NCBI GenBank assembly: GCA_948474755.1
Contig: CAOLHI010000355.1
Coordinates: 1-64,000, forward strand
Length of the DNA stretch: 64,000 bases
Reading direction: 5' to 3'
From: Ctenosaura bakeri
Lineage: Eukaryota; Chordata; Lepidosauria; Squamata; Iguanidae
Below, piece after piece: positions 36,037-48,727 of the stretch. Positions within the stretch are counted from its first letter, which is position 1. Each line of letters starts with the position of its first letter. A program made the translations under genes and the position numbers. Below the pieces are notes generated by a model. The model was given only the letters and a program-made list of their open reading frames with translations. It was not told the DNA's origin and made no database searches.

Positions 36037-37622
36037 CAATGTACACACAAAAACAGTAATGTTGATGTAAACTGGCAAAATGCAACTCTTCCATTTTTCT
36101 TGCTTGTGCTTACTGTATCCTTGAAAAGGATATCACTTCCTCCCTTCCATATCTTATTCCAATTTCATTTCCTTTTGTTTGAATGTATCCAGAGACTCAG
36201 ATTATACTGTTAACAATTTCATATGAATGCTTGGTGGCTTACTGAAAATGACAACAGGCCAAGAGAAACTCCACAGCTCTTACTAATGGCTCCATGACAT
36301 TTTCAGCAAATAGATTCAACACATCTTACTCCAATCATTCTCCAAATGGTTAGCGTCCTGAATTTTACTGGCTGAGCTGAGCCAGGACACTTTTGACATG
36401 CTGGCAAAGTCAGATGAGTCTTTTTCCTGCCACTTAAGATGGCCCTATGCTTGCTGATGGAGTATGGGACAGATTCAGCTGTTGAAGCCTCTGGCAGGTA
36501 GACAGAATCAGGTTGATCTCCCTTCCTCTGTGATGTCAATTAATTATCTCATGCAGCCAAAAGGAAAAAAGCCTGCATTTCAGACCAGAAATGTTTACAC
36601 GAAGAGCTCCGTCAGCCTGCTTGCATCTCTTTCTACTAAAAGAACTGGAATAGGCCCAGACATAGGGACCTCTTCCAAAACCAAAACAAAGAACTCAAAA
36701 CAGGATCTGCAACTGGACTAATGTAAATTTCTGAAAAATGTATTCTTAGGTTTACACAATGGAAATGAAGAACTATATTTTAAAAGATTTTAAACCAACT
36801 GTATAGTGAGTAAATGCATGCATAAATGTTTTCTATTATGTCTTTCAGATTATTCTTTCTCTGTGTCTGCCTTCCCAATTTATGGTTCTTTCGTCGGCAT
36901 TGTTCATAGCCTCATCATATTGTGGATGCTTTCCCTTCACACCACAGTATATCACTTGCACTACTCTCATCTCCCTAGTTTAATAAACTTTGCCTTTTTA
37001 TACTTTGATCCCTGTTAAGATACTACCTTTCTGCAACGGGATTAACTTTAACTCCCTCTACACTTCATACTATTTAATACCTTTAAAGACTACCTGGGCA
37101 TATATATATATGTTTGTACTCAATTAAAGAGCCCAGTGTTTAACTAGGTCACTCCTAACAGGACAGCTCCTTCAGTCTCTTCATTCTACAGTTGTTTTTC
37201 ATATTACAAGAAATGGAAACAGAGAATGCAAAAGCAAGAACATCCTCTTTTCATGCTTCTGAATCTTATGTAAAGAATGAATTCAAATATCTTCCTGAAT
37301 GAAAGATATGCGAGCTGTGTCACTGTAAGAAGGACATGGATCACTATACAGGGAAAATGTTCAAATATCTCTTCACACTGTATCTACAAGCAGGAAAAAA
37401 AGCATGAGTCACCCATATATTCTCTATTGCCACTTTTTTCACAGTGTGCAAAGTGGTTCTCTATGTGTAACTTCTATCACACATTTTCCACAGCAGTACT
37501 CAACTAATCCTAATGTGAAAATGTATGACTTAAAAACAAATGTATATATGGAGGAATGCAGCAGCTAAAAGGAGGACAAGTCTACAGATACCCACTTAAC
37601 AGGAGATTGGTTTTGTATTTAC
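36037..37622. other. Intron, nothing recognised
   Basis: Ordinary AT-rich intron to the donor side of exon 37623-37763. Confidence 0.55.
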
Positions 37623-37763
37623 CTTTTTGAGCTGAGATTCTAATTTCAGACATTCTTCCTTTTTCTGTTCCAAGGCAATTTCTAGTGTCTTCAACCTAGA
37701 GTCTTTTTTCAGACCTGCTGACGCTAAAGATGAGGCATGTTCCTTCAAATCTAGTAATGTAGT
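37623..37763 (-). CDS. ERC1: ERC1 internal coiled-coil exon (fifth in window)
   Basis: The 47 codons begin TTLLDLKEHASSLASAG and end KKEECLKLESQLKK. Mammalian ERC1 as I recall it starts this segment ASLLDLKEHASS, so the first two residues differ here. The acceptor follows an unbroken run of about 16 T on the minus strand and reads TAG at 37764-37766. The donor is GTAAAT from 37622. Length is 141 nt, phase 0 at both ends. The long T run right at the acceptor is prone to length change and could affect splicing strength. Confidence 0.95.
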
Positions 37764-38888
37764 CTAAAAAAAAAAAAAAAACGGAACACAAGTAGAACTG
37801 TAAGATTTTGTTCTTATCTTCATAACCATCATATTTTCATTTCTGCTGTGACAGAATGTGTTTCTTTAGACGCTCATAAGAACGACTTTGCTAAACCAAA
37901 TCTTCTCTCTTCCCTAATAACTCTTCCCCAGTTATTAGTTAGGAATATTCTGAAGTAATTGTCAACAGCAATTAGAAATACCAGTATATCCTAGTTGCTA
38001 ATCTCAGTTTTCAGAAAGAGAGTTGTGGTAGTGTGTTGTAAAGAATTTTTGGGAAACTTTGCAACAAATTATTTTTTATGTCTTTACATTTTCAGGTAAT
38101 TTTGACAATGTTTTCCATTTACATTTTGGGTTACAAAAGTTTCTTTTTTGGTTTAACTCTTGTTTTCTTTACCTCAATACACAGCAGCCAAATGAAAATG
38201 AATGCACGGAGCAGCCTGTATTCCACAAAAGCTTTGCTGTTATAAATATATTAATGTTTAAAATGCCACAATACTGTTGTTTCTATTAATCTCACTTTAA
38301 AGACTTTTGAGGGGGCAGTTACAGTTCTATAAACTGAAATGTATATACATTTCTTTATATAACAGCTCATTTTACTTAATCTAAGTGAGCAGTTTTTAAT
38401 TAAGAAGACTGAATACTTTGTTTAAGAAGGAAAGGAAAGCTTTAATGATTTCTGCATGCCTACAGATTGCTATTAAGGTATGTACCACAAAAATAAATGA
38501 GCTTCCATCTCATAAAGATACTAATTATAACACAGCAATTGTATACTTGCTACTTCATAGCAGGGATTCTAAAGTCAAAATCTAACAAATTCTTTCACCT
38601 TCTACCATCCCCATTCTTCATAGTTGCTCAATTGACTCCACTGCATGACTCTGAATTAAAGGTGAACTGCAACATACCAGCATAATCTAGGCAACAACAA
38701 CACTGAACCTCATTCAATTTGAACATTTGTTTGCATTCCACATTTAATTAATTAAATGGATTAATATTGCCCTCAAAGCTCATAAAGCAATAAATATCTC
38801 AGTGCATAAGTTTCATAAAACAATTCTTTACATTATAAACCATTAGCATTATAAGCCTGAATTTTTATTTGCTATCCAGAAGGTTAAC
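37764..38888. other. Short ERC1 intron, nothing else recognised
   Basis: A 1.1 kb intron between two phase-0 exons, without recognised repeats. Confidence 0.6.
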
Positions 38889-39029
38889 CTCTTTCTCTGA
38901 AAGATCTCCTTGTAATACGCTGACTTTCTCTTTCAGGTCTTTAAGGTCCTTTTTATAGTTGTCAATCTCTTCCTGTTTTTCTCGCTCATCTCTGTCCCGC
39001 TGCTCCTTTAATCGCTCGATAGTACGCTC
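38889..39029 (-). CDS. ERC1: ERC1 internal coiled-coil exon (fourth in window)
   Basis: The 47 codons begin ERTIERLKEQRDRDEREK and end VLQGDLSEKE. The acceptor is a strong TTTTTTTGTCAG and the donor is GTTAAC from 38888, a non-consensus but GT-type donor. Length is 141 nt, phase 0 at both ends. The residues before and after join smoothly to the neighbouring exons (ALAEK | ERTIERL and LSEKE | TTLLDLK), which fixes the boundaries independently of the splice motifs. Confidence 0.95.
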
Positions 39030-40279
39030 CTGACAAAAAAACCCAGAACTTTGTCAAAACAATCTGAATAGCTATAAAAACACTAGGGTATGCAAGTCTC
39101 AGTAACCTTTCACATACATGGTTGATATTCAGATTAAATAAATATGATAAGCTTCTGCTGAAATTTTTTCCCCACTAGGAAGAGATCAAAACCATAAAAA
39201 CAACAGATTCAAAGAAACTGAGAAAGAAATAACTATTGTTACTGAAACAGCTCTTGTAAAATGCGCATATTCTTCTGTGGGACAAATTTATAAATTCACT
39301 TTAAAGAAAGAACACCAATATGAAGATTCTATATATGGCATCTGCTTCAGATGATAAGTAGACTGCTGCCATGTACAGGAATACCAGGTGCTGTAGCTGT
39401 ATTTCAGAGGATGGTACCAGCAAAACCATCTCTGTATATTTCTTGCCTAAGAAAAACCTATGAAATTTGAAAGATGACTTGAAGGCACACATCTACATGG
39501 CCTTCCAAAGGCCCACCAGAATTTACTTAATATTTAGTCATGTATTAATGCTGCACTTCATTAAAGTTCCATTTCAGTCAGGATTTTGTTCTGAACTGCA
39601 ACTAGAAAGATAGGTTTTGAAATATCATGAATAGGGCAAAGAACACCTCTCCCATGTTTGTTTGTAGCATGCCTTTCAAGAATGCACCAGACCTGACTGT
39701 GCTGGCACAACAATGCACCCCAGATATGAAAACCTATACTTCATCCATTTTGTTTAAATTTAACATTTCTTCAAGAATTTCAACAGCTTCAGAAGATGTG
39801 AAGTTCATTTGGGCTTATCCTTTTTTAAAAAAAATTTTTTTTTTTATTAACATGTACTGAGTTTATAAAACGATATACAGGGGATTACAAAAACATATAG
39901 TAAACAGACAGAGAAATTCTAACATCTAACCTGTTGTCTAACCTAAATTAAATTAACATAAATTAAACTAAGCTACAACTAAACTAAAAAGGGGCCAAAA
40001 GTACATATAAATGAATTCTAAATCACCAACTTTTGCTTCTAAGATAACCTACAAAGTATGCTTCTTCTAGTGTGTCTGTCATTATCACACTACTGCCTAG
40101 TGTTTAACAACTATAACCTTCATCCTTCAAAACTAATAAATGACTCCCCCCCAAGAATTTCTTAGATATACAATCAATTTATCCCAATCATTTTTTAATT
40201 TAACCAAAAACATTTCCTTAATTAAAAATGTTAATTTCTGCAACAGTCAGTCTTCGTGTTAAGGAATAGCCACACTTTT

Positions 40280-41640
40280 TTATTTATGTACATGCAGCAT
40301 TCCTGTCGCTGTGATCATGTAGTGAAATATTCTTTTCAATTTATCAGTCTGTTCATCGGTCAGAGCCAATAAGAATAGTTCAGGTTTGAGATGAATCTTT
40401 AAGATGTCTCCTATCAGTCTGTGTATAATCACCCAGAACTTCTTGGCTTTCTCACATATGGTAATTTGATCGTATTTCCACCAAACATTTGAGAAACTTT
40501 TATGCATTTTAGACAACCCTTCTGGTATTAAATACCATCCATACACCATTTTGTAAAAATTTTCTCTAAGATCATAACTCAAAGTATATTTCAAAACTTT
40601 TACCCACATCTTTTCCCATTGTTCCATCTGAATATGATCACCCACATTTTGTGACCATTTGATCATATAAGCTTTCATTTACTCATCTTGTGTTTCAATT
40701 TTGAACAATAACTTATAGATTTTGGCAATTAAATGTTCTTCATCAGCATATAATTGTTCTTTAAATTCAGAACTAGACACTTCAAAGCCATATAAATTCT
40801 TATCCATTTTAAACCATTCAGTTAATTCTCTGTATGAAAACCAACACACCTCATAACCTTGGATAAATTTCTCATTTGATTTCATTTTAAATTGCCCATT
40901 TTCCACCATTAAATCTTCTTTATAAGTTAACCAATTATCTTTAAAGGTTATTTCTCTTAAATAAAACTTCATGTGGAGAGACCCATAACAGCACTTTAGG
41001 ACATAATCTCTGTTTATATTAATTCCATATTCCTAATAAAGCATGTCTAACAAAATGAGCATTAAAATCAATATTAGCTTTAAGTTTATCATATCACAGA
41101 AATGCATGCCAACCAAATCTCAAGTCAAATCTTCTAACTGTAAAACCCTGTCTCATTTCAAAGTAGTTCAATCTTTTAACCAAACAAAACAAGGTGAGAA
41201 AAAAATACAGCTTTAGTTTTGGAAGAGTAGGTCCTCATCTGTCTTTTGCATCCTGCAATATCTTTGGTCTCACTCTTGGCTTTTTTCCTTGCCAAATAAA
41301 ATTAGTTTTGTCTCTGAATTTGCTTGAATGGCATCTCATTATTCAGAATAGGAATAGTCAGAAATAGAAAAACCACCTTTGGTAAAACATTCATCTTTAT
41401 AGTTGAAATCCTACCTAGCAAGGAAATTTTCAGCTTGGACCATCTCTGTAAATTTTGTTTGAACTTATTCCAACTCAATCATAACCGACAGAAACAGTTT
41501 GGAATTCTGCTTACCAAAAATCACACCCAGATATTTTATTTGTTTAACAATTTAAATCCTGTTTTGTCCATCAAAACTCTTTGATCTTCTTTTGTCATAT
41601 TTTTAGTCAATATGACTCTCTTATCCTTATTTATACAAAA
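40280..41640 (-). pseudogene. L1 ORF2 C-terminal half remnant
   Basis: Minus-strand reading shows an ILTKNMTKED-like piece near 41600, then NRWNKLKMS-type (LQRWSKLKISLLGRIS), TIKMNVLPKVVFLFL and a FIWQGKKPR-like block with frameshifts. Two longer open pieces follow: 40972-40679 and 40678-40280. The latter includes KMVYGWYLIPEGLSKMH and FWVIIHRLIGDIL, the C-terminal domain of vertebrate L1 ORF2. A cysteine-rich segment is degenerate (WWKYDQI in place of CW-C). Confidence 0.82.
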
Positions 41641-41727
41641 TCCTGCCAAATATCAGCAATTTGAAGCTAGTTCCGATAGTGTTGTTGAAGAATTTCATCT
41701 TTATTTTCCTTCTCACAAAATAAACGA

Positions 41728-42231
41728 TCAGTAACCTTCTCTATCTGGCTGTTGCAGAATCCAAACGGTAAACCCTGCCCAGTTCACAGAGAAAATATTT
41801 TCTTTCAATCTCTCAAAATTTGCCAGTGCCTCTGCAACTCCTATGTAGATATCCTCATTCTGCCGCCTCTCAGATATTTCCCTAATACAAAGACACTTTT
41901 TCCTTTCTTTCAGATTCAACAATGTAACTGAGTCCAGTCTGCTGTTGTTCTATTGGCAACTTCCCAGTTACATCTTCCAATTTCTGTTTTTTTGACTAAC
42001 AGGCCAACTTTTTCATTCATCAGCCTCATCTCCTTTCAAAATTTATCCAAGGAGGTTCTTATATCTTGGAGTCATTTTTAACTCCTGTTTAAATTCCATC
42101 TTCATCTGACTTATACCATCTGTCAGCCTTTCTATTTCTTCCAAAATTATCTTATTCAAATCTCCCTCTCTAGATTGGTCCACAAAGTTTCTTCTTTGAT
42201 CTGTTAGCCGTGCTTGCTTTCTAGTTGTAGT
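41728..42231 (-). pseudogene. L1 ORF1 remnant
   Basis: An ATG near 42231 (MTTTRKQARLTDQ) leads into a coiled-coil stretch (LEEIERLTDGISQMKMEF) ending about 42043. After a frame change, 41922-41728 reads LKERKKCLCIREISERR and ALANFERLKE, matching the ENR-RRNNLRIRG and ALANF blocks of the L1 ORF1 RNA-binding domain. Broken by stops. Confidence 0.72.
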
Positions 42232-43071
42232 CATTCTGACAACTCTTCCAATTGAATAGAAAAATTCTAGCTGCAATTATGCCACTCTACCACTGAGTTG
42301 CGGGGAAGTTCAATTTCCAATTCAGTCTAGCCACCTCTTGACCATCTGCTGCCTGGAGACTGTCAGTAAGGTCATTCAAAGTTCAATTAGTCTTCACTTC
42401 TTCTTCGAAACATGGTGATGATCTTTAGCTTTATCTCACTGACAAGGCAAACTGGTTGTTTCTCACAGTCTACTTATTTTCAAAATTAAAGTCTAAATAA
42501 CCTCTTAGAACAAATTAAGGAGCTCAAACAAATGTTTCAGCAGTATTCCAACCAGAAAGAAGTTTTAAAGCTGTCTCTTTATTTTCTGCAATGGATTCTG
42601 TTCATCATAATAGGAGGAGAAAGAGGAAAAAAAACCCTTTAGAACTCAGTTTGTTTGCAGAGGTAGAGATGTTGAAGTAAATCATCCCAAAACAGCTGGT
42701 GAGCTTCCTTAATTGCCAAATGATTTGCTCAGGGAGTTAAGGCGGCTGGTTGGATATTTTGTTCATAAGCAGTGGCTGCAGAGTGTCTGGGCACAGTGTC
42801 TGCTTGATCCCTTCCCATCCTCCACACTTCCAGGGACACGTTAATGGGGTTTCCAGATGCCTTGGCCAGGAATTTTGGATCACAAAGAGTGGCTCTGGGC
42901 CTCCCATACCCTGGACTCAATACTTGACAGTTTCTAAATCTCAAACTGGCATCAACCACATCAAGTACAGTGTCCTCTTAGCAAGGCCCACTAAAGAGCA
43001 CTGCCACACAACACTATTTCCAGTTGGGGAAAACAATGTATTTAAATAAAGTTATAACTATTCTTTCCTAC

Positions 43072-43209
43072 CTTCTCTGCAAGTGCTTCCTCCAATGTAG
43101 TCAAGGCAGTATCGGTGTTGGTAGTATCAGCCTGTAGGGATTTTACTCTCTCTTTCAAGTTGCTCATCTGTTTCTCCTTGTCTCTTAGTTGTTCCTGTAG
43201 ATTCTCAAT
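43072..43209 (-). CDS. ERC1: ERC1 internal coiled-coil exon (third in window)
   Basis: This exon encodes 46 codons, from IENLQEQLRDKEKQMSN to LTTLEEALAEK, a highly conserved part of the ERC central coiled coil that includes the ADTTNTDTALTTLEEAL stretch typical of ERC1. The acceptor AG lies at 43210-43211 after a TCTTATCTAAG tract, which is a weak polypyrimidine run. The donor is GTAGGA from 43071. Length is 138 nt, phase 0 at both ends. The downstream intron holds the truncated L1 at 39825-42730. Confidence 0.95.
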
Positions 43210-45064
43210 CTTAGATAAGAGCATATCAACAAATCAGTCAAGAGATAACAGTCGTGCAATCTGTTTCAAAAAGAATTGGCAGAACTCTGTTCTCTACAGG
43301 AGGCACATACTGGATATACACAAGGCTGTGCCTCCTCAGACAATCACAAAGCCCAGGCCTTTTTTCGTCATTGACCCTAAAGCGCTCTACTTTTGCTTCC
43401 AGTTCTCAAGTTAACCTTTCCACGTTTTCTCATGTAACCCTAAATAAGTGTATATATACAAAACTGTACAGAAATGGTCCAACTGAATTGATTGTCCTCT
43501 TCTAATCTATGATATGTCTCCATTCTTCTACATCAACCATATGGTTACTATGGTCACAAGACACATACAAAAATATGAGGACAACCAATTTTATTGCTGT
43601 AGCTTTAAGAGCCTCACGAAAGCATGTAATCAGCTGATGGCCTTCACTACAGAAATTGTCAAGGGAGAGTAAAAAAATTAATACAAAGTGTCTTTGGAGC
43701 CTGAAAGAAAGGAATTGATGTTGGCATCTGCAGCAGCAACTCAGTCAAGCAGGAAGCTGTACTACTTTAACACAGGTTCTCAAAGAGTCTTTAATTCAAA
43801 CATTCAATGACATTTTCCAAGTCAGTGATTTATTACAAAGTTCAGAAATTTACTGTAACATAAAACCCCAAGGGAATGTCTTAAGAGGATGGTCTTTATG
43901 CTAATTTCATGCAAGGAATGTCCAGCCAGCTACTATTGTCTCCTTTAATTTCTCCTATACAGGAAATTACACTGAAAAGCACAGAAGTATTTGTGAAGGG
44001 AGGTGGATACATCAAACCCTTAACAAGCACTGATCCTTTAGGAATACATAATTAGCATTATCCACTGATGTACAGATAATGAACAACCATTTATCAGACT
44101 ACTTGGTAAAGAGAACGCATCCTACATGGAACAAAATACACATATCAAGAGGATTATTTCAAAATTAAGAAATATGTATAATGACAATTAGTTATTAACC
44201 AGGGAGTGAACAATGAACTATGATATTGCCTCTCTAAGCCGCCCAACAAAATATCTCAATTTGAGACTGCCCTCAAATCATTTTCAAATAAATCTATTGC
44301 AGATATCTAGGAAATAGGAAGAGAATGGATAATGTATTTATAGGACATTTTAAAAAAATAGACTGAATGTGACATATTAAAATCACGACAAAATCTGAAG
44401 CGCAACTAGAACATCTGCATGACACTTCACAATTCTATTTTTATTTTTAGTCTACACTGTCATGCATGTTTAGTCAATCACTTTATACCAACCTCCACTA
44501 CAAATAGGTCTCAATGCATTATTAGTATTAGCACATAATACACATGAACAGCACCTGTGGGTTCTATCCCAGATTTCAGTGAAATATTCCTAACAAACCT
44601 TTTATGAGTATTAGTAAAGGCTCTGTTATCCTTTTCCACTGTTAAAATATATGAATAAAAAAAGCAAACTGCTTTCTGGACATTTTATCATTTTCCTTCT
44701 GCTGCTACAATCAAAATGCACCACTTGTAAATCTGACCTTTATTTTTCTACCCCAGGGCAGGAAAAAGACTGCATATGGAGTCCAGGACCATTTTGTGGT
44801 CTATGGGGCATCTCAGGACCACAAGTTTTTTGGGGGGTAATTCCCTCCCAGAACCCTAGGGAGAAGGTGGGAAATGTTGCCATATTTTATAACCTGGAAG
44901 TTACCTTCTTGGGATGTGGGAGCTGCCAGTTATAAAGCTACCTTCCTTTAGAAAAGAAAGCTGAACAACAAGCATTGGTGAAGTATTGTAACTATAGGTA
45001 TTATTACTTTCTGGTGTGAAGCAACCAATTAGAACATAGAAGTTTCTATGGATAGCAAACTTAC
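43210..45064. other. ERC1 intron, nothing else recognised
   Basis: A 1.9 kb intron. A GC-richer stretch at 44740-44930 is unassigned. Confidence 0.55.
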
Positions 45065-45232
45065 CTTCTTTTGGAGAACATTAACCTTGCGTTCTTTCAC
45101 ATCCAACATATCCTTAAGATCATGAATCTCTCCAGCCTGAGTCCCCTTCTCCTCAGCCATTTCCTGAATTTGTTTTGTCTTTTTATTCAACATAGTCTCC
45201 TTCTCCTCCAGACGTAACCGAAGAGCATCCAC
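45065..45232 (-). CDS. ERC1: ERC1 internal coiled-coil exon (second in window)
   Basis: The 56 codons read VDALRLRLEEKETMLNK to VNVLQKK. Spelling such as KETMLNKKTKQIQ and GEIHDLKDMLDVKERKV fits ERC1 rather than ERC2, which as I recall differs here (for example an SFLNKKTKQLQ spelling). The acceptor is CAG at 45233-45235 and the donor is GTAAGT from 45064. Length is 168 nt, phase 0 at both ends. The 56 residues equal exactly eight heptads, so skipping or duplicating the exon would keep the coiled-coil register. The intron to the next exon is short (about 1.9 kb). Confidence 0.95.
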
Positions 45233-45888
45233 CTGAATTTGGTCATGAGGGGCAGGGGGAAAACCTTGATTATTTTCAGCAAGATAACTTTTTAATCAAG
45301 GCAAACATCAAGGCAAATAACTGATCTATTCGACTACATCAAAAGCACCAGTACCATTTCTATCTACTTCCCACTAAAATTCATCAGTATCTTAATGTTT
45401 GCTTCAGAGATTTTAAAACTCAAGTTTCTTGTGAATACAGAAGTATAAAAATAACAGCAAGAACACTGGTTTTTTTTAAAGTGGGGATCACTATACATAG
45501 CAATTGTAGAAGTAAATTTGCAGTCTTCAGCTAAGCAAACTGTTAAATGTTAACTGGCTGATTAAATTATATACTGACTTAGCCAGGCTTTTCATTTGAC
45601 ATTTTGTACTTGGAGGTGTAAACAACAACAATTATGTGTAACACCCTTTCTGCCAAACATAATAAGCTTTACATACATTGTGTTGTATGTATGTTGCCTT
45701 ACCACATTTCAGATAGTAATCTGAATATCCCACTGGTCCAAGAATATCTATTCTGATACCTATATGAAATCATAAGAAGCCCTAGGATGAAGCTTAGGCC
45801 TTCTGAATCATTTGGATCTTTGTATTTTACTGTTTCAACTCCAGTCGTCTTTCTCTTTTTTCCATTCTCCTGGGAGGGAGTTGTGACG

Positions 45889-46282
45889 AACCCTGAGGGG
45901 GGTATAGCCAGCAGAGCCGCCCTACCAACAGAGGGGATTTAATTTGATTGGTTCACTGAGTAAAGAACCCAGGTTAGCCAGAGAGAGGAGCTAGGTGGGT
46001 GAGTCAGCAGAGCAGAAAAATACAGAAATAGGGTTTGAAAAAGAGTTCTTCCTGTGAGTTTGAGAGGAGAAAGAGTTCCTCCACATTGAGACCGGGGGGG
46101 GGGATGTTGGGGAAGTGTTTGCCTGTAAGAACTGGGAGTGCTTTTCTGTTTGATAACATTTAATTACCAAATACATTTCCCTTGTCAGTTTGTTTAATAA
46201 AGATTTTATTAGATTTTTTAAAAGACCAGCCTCCATAAAGTGTCTCTTTAATTTGAGTTCAGTTACATACTCTACCACAACT
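45889..46282 (+). repeat. Possible LTR of a retroelement (solo)
   Basis: The segment begins TGTGACGAACCCTGAGG right after a purine run (GGGAGGGAG), holds a polyadenylation signal AATAAAG near 46196, and could end at CTACCACA (46282). The ends AGTTGTG and CACAACT are inverted. No clear target duplication or primer-binding site is seen, so this stays tentative. Confidence 0.35.
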
Positions 46283-46349
46283 GAGACATTCAGTTGGGAT
46301 ACACCTGAAAATGCTTTGCCCTATTTCCACAAGGGTTGTGGGCTTAGGG

Positions 46350-46440
46350 AAAGCAGAAGGGGGATGTTAAGTGTGGAGAGGGAGCCAGGGGGTGGTAAAT
46401 GTATAAAAGGGTACTGCTTCTCCAAGAAGGGACAAATTAA
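46350..46440 (+). repeat. Possible polypurine tract and LTR start
   Basis: AAAGCAGAAGGGGGA followed by TGTTAAGTGTGGAGAGGG, and GTATAAAAGGG (TATA-like) about 40 bases on, looks like a polypurine tract/LTR junction. The other end was not found. Confidence 0.25.
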
Positions 46441-48634
46441 AGCACGCCTAATCTGTCATAGCCATGGCTGGCAAGATCTCCACATTTTGACAGGAGTTAA
46501 AAACAAAACTGTTGCTTCCCTCCTGTCTCCCAATACATCACCCATCTCTTTACAAACATCACCCTACTACAAGCAGTGTAGAGATAGTCCTCTTGGAACA
46601 AAATCCCACCTGGGCAAAATTTCCTGTAATCAAATATGTGCAAAGATTCAAGGTTTTTTTTAAAACTACTATAATTAGTTCCTAGTTTAGGGAGGAAAAG
46701 GGGAGAAATTGAAGAGCACAGGAACAATGTATTGCAATATTTCTGGGTGCTTTGTATATTCATAAACTAATCTATTAATTTAAATTCCTAAACTTAATTA
46801 ATTATATACTAACTGTATATTAACAAGAGGTGGTTTGCATATTACTAAACTGATCAATTAAGCCCAAAGGGGATAAATATTTAACAATATAAAAGTTTGT
46901 CTGTATATGGTAGTCACAGTGGATGAGATATCAACACATATACAAGCAACATTTGCTTCATTAAAAATATCTGACAACCTATGCAGGTTCTATGCAACAT
47001 TTATACACTGTGCCTTGCCAATTAATATGTAATCCAGTACACAATGTTTACTTGAACTTGTAAAGGGATTTTGATAAAGGCCCCCCACTCCCAAATTCTT
47101 CTGCAAAATTACCAGTCAAGGAATATGAGCTAGAGTCTGGATATGAAATTGTTAAAAAACAAAAAAGCAAGAGGAACTATCATGTAGAGGGATGAGATCA
47201 ATTTAACCTAGACAGACCAACAACAGATTGCAAAGAGCTCCAAAAGGACTTCCTTCGAATGGGCATCCAAACAGCAAACGAGATTCAATGGAAGCAAATT
47301 TAAGTAATAAACACTGAGCAAATCATTTCAATTTCACACAAACACTGACTACATCTGATCTGACACCACCAGACCAAGAAACAGATCTGAGAGTCATGGT
47401 GAACAGATTGATTAAAAAAATACATCACGATTATACTTATTATCATTTAAATTATGACAAAGCAAAGTATTTTACATGTGCAGCAAAAGAATGGTCTTTG
47501 ACCCAAGAAGCTTGCAAGTTAAATTTTGATTGTGAGTGAACAGAAAAGAATGGCAAAGGTAAGAATAACACAGGATGAATGCGATTCCTAGACTAGATAA
47601 ATGTGAAGAAAAACAGAAAACATCCAGAACCTACAATGCATTCTTGTCTGAAAGAATCAATAGCCACTGAAGAATTCAGAGAAACAAGAATAGTAGCACT
47701 CCTAAAAGACATAGCATTCTTAATACAGTTTGTAGTGCTTATTTTGATGTTTTAGAGGACAAAGATTAAAGCAAATATCATAAACAGAGTAGAACCCCAA
47801 GCAAAGTTCACAAAGACACTTGCGGGCTCTGTCAGTTTCCAGGACATCCAACTGCGCCAATGCCAGAAAACAGAAAGGGGAAACGGCAGAAGAAATTAGA
47901 ACAGTTTAAACATAAATTCAGTCTAGAGAAGATGGTCACCCGAAAGAAAAGAACAATCTGAAAGACCATTGTAGAATACAAATGACAACACCAGGCCATT
48001 CAAGGTACTATAAGAAACCCATTGACCCTTATCAGCTAGGCTTTCAGAAACAGTTCAAGCTGGCTAACTTGGCTGTTAATCCTATTTGACAGTATCAGAT
48101 TTGTTTCCTATTAGCTGAATTTATTACAAGGCCATCAGTCACGCTAAAGAACATTTGGCTCCCTCTCCACAAGTGTGAGACTGTCAGTCAAGAAAAAGAA
48201 ATTTGGTCAAATCTAAATAGAGAAATAGGTTTCATCAAACAAAGAGTAAGCAGCAGCTGATACTCCAGGTGTTTTGCTTACTGACGCTTTTCTCCAATCT
48301 AGGCATAAATTGAACTAAAGAAATTAGTCAAGAAATTAAAATTTGCTGTGTAACAAATATTAGAAAGAATCAGTTATAAATAATGAACTATTTATAATTA
48401 TGAGCAATGTTCTTTGCAATTATGAAGGGCATGTATGCTTCCCAATCATACGCCTCAACAGACTCTCAGACAATCCAAAAGGTGACATGGGAGACAAATT
48501 TAAGATACAGCAAATCTTTTTGAAGACTGCTGAGATTAGTTAATGCATCCAGCAGTTAAGGGTGTCAATAAAATTTCTCAGAAAAAGCTTCATCTATCAA
48601 GGCAGAGCATCCATCTAGAATAGGGATGGGTACC
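46441..48634. other. Intron with one faint CR1-like piece
   Basis: Apart from 47190-47440 nothing is recognised. Confidence 0.5.
47190..47440 (+). mobile_element. CR1-like LINE RT fragment
   Basis: Plus strand reads ELQKDLLRMGIQTANEIQWK and then, after stops, ETDLRVMVNRLIKK. These resemble the WQMRFNVDKCKVMHIG and EEKDLGVIV blocks of CR1-type polymerases. Strongly diverged. Confidence 0.45.
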
Positions 48635-48727
48635 TGTGGCCCTCCATATGTTGGACTGTAACTTCTATTATCTTCCACCACTGGACTATGGATGCCAGGA
48701 CATTCAGTTCAACATGCGGAGGGTCAC
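48635..48727. mobile_element. Short hAT-type MITE
   Basis: TGTGGCCCTCCATATGTTGG and the inverted AACATGCGGAGGGTCACA bound a 93-bp element of a type very common in lizard genomes. Confidence 0.55.

Larger units (their letters stand above)
39825..42730 (-). mobile_element. L1 LINE, minus strand, with internal deletion
   Basis: Reading leftwards: a possible 5' UTR, ORF1 pieces, then directly the C-terminal RT part and C-terminal domain of ORF2, a 3' UTR and an A-tail (T-run on the plus strand at 39825-39845). The endonuclease and first half of RT are missing, with the join near 41700. Lies in the ERC1 intron between exons three and four, in sense orientation. Confidence 0.85.
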
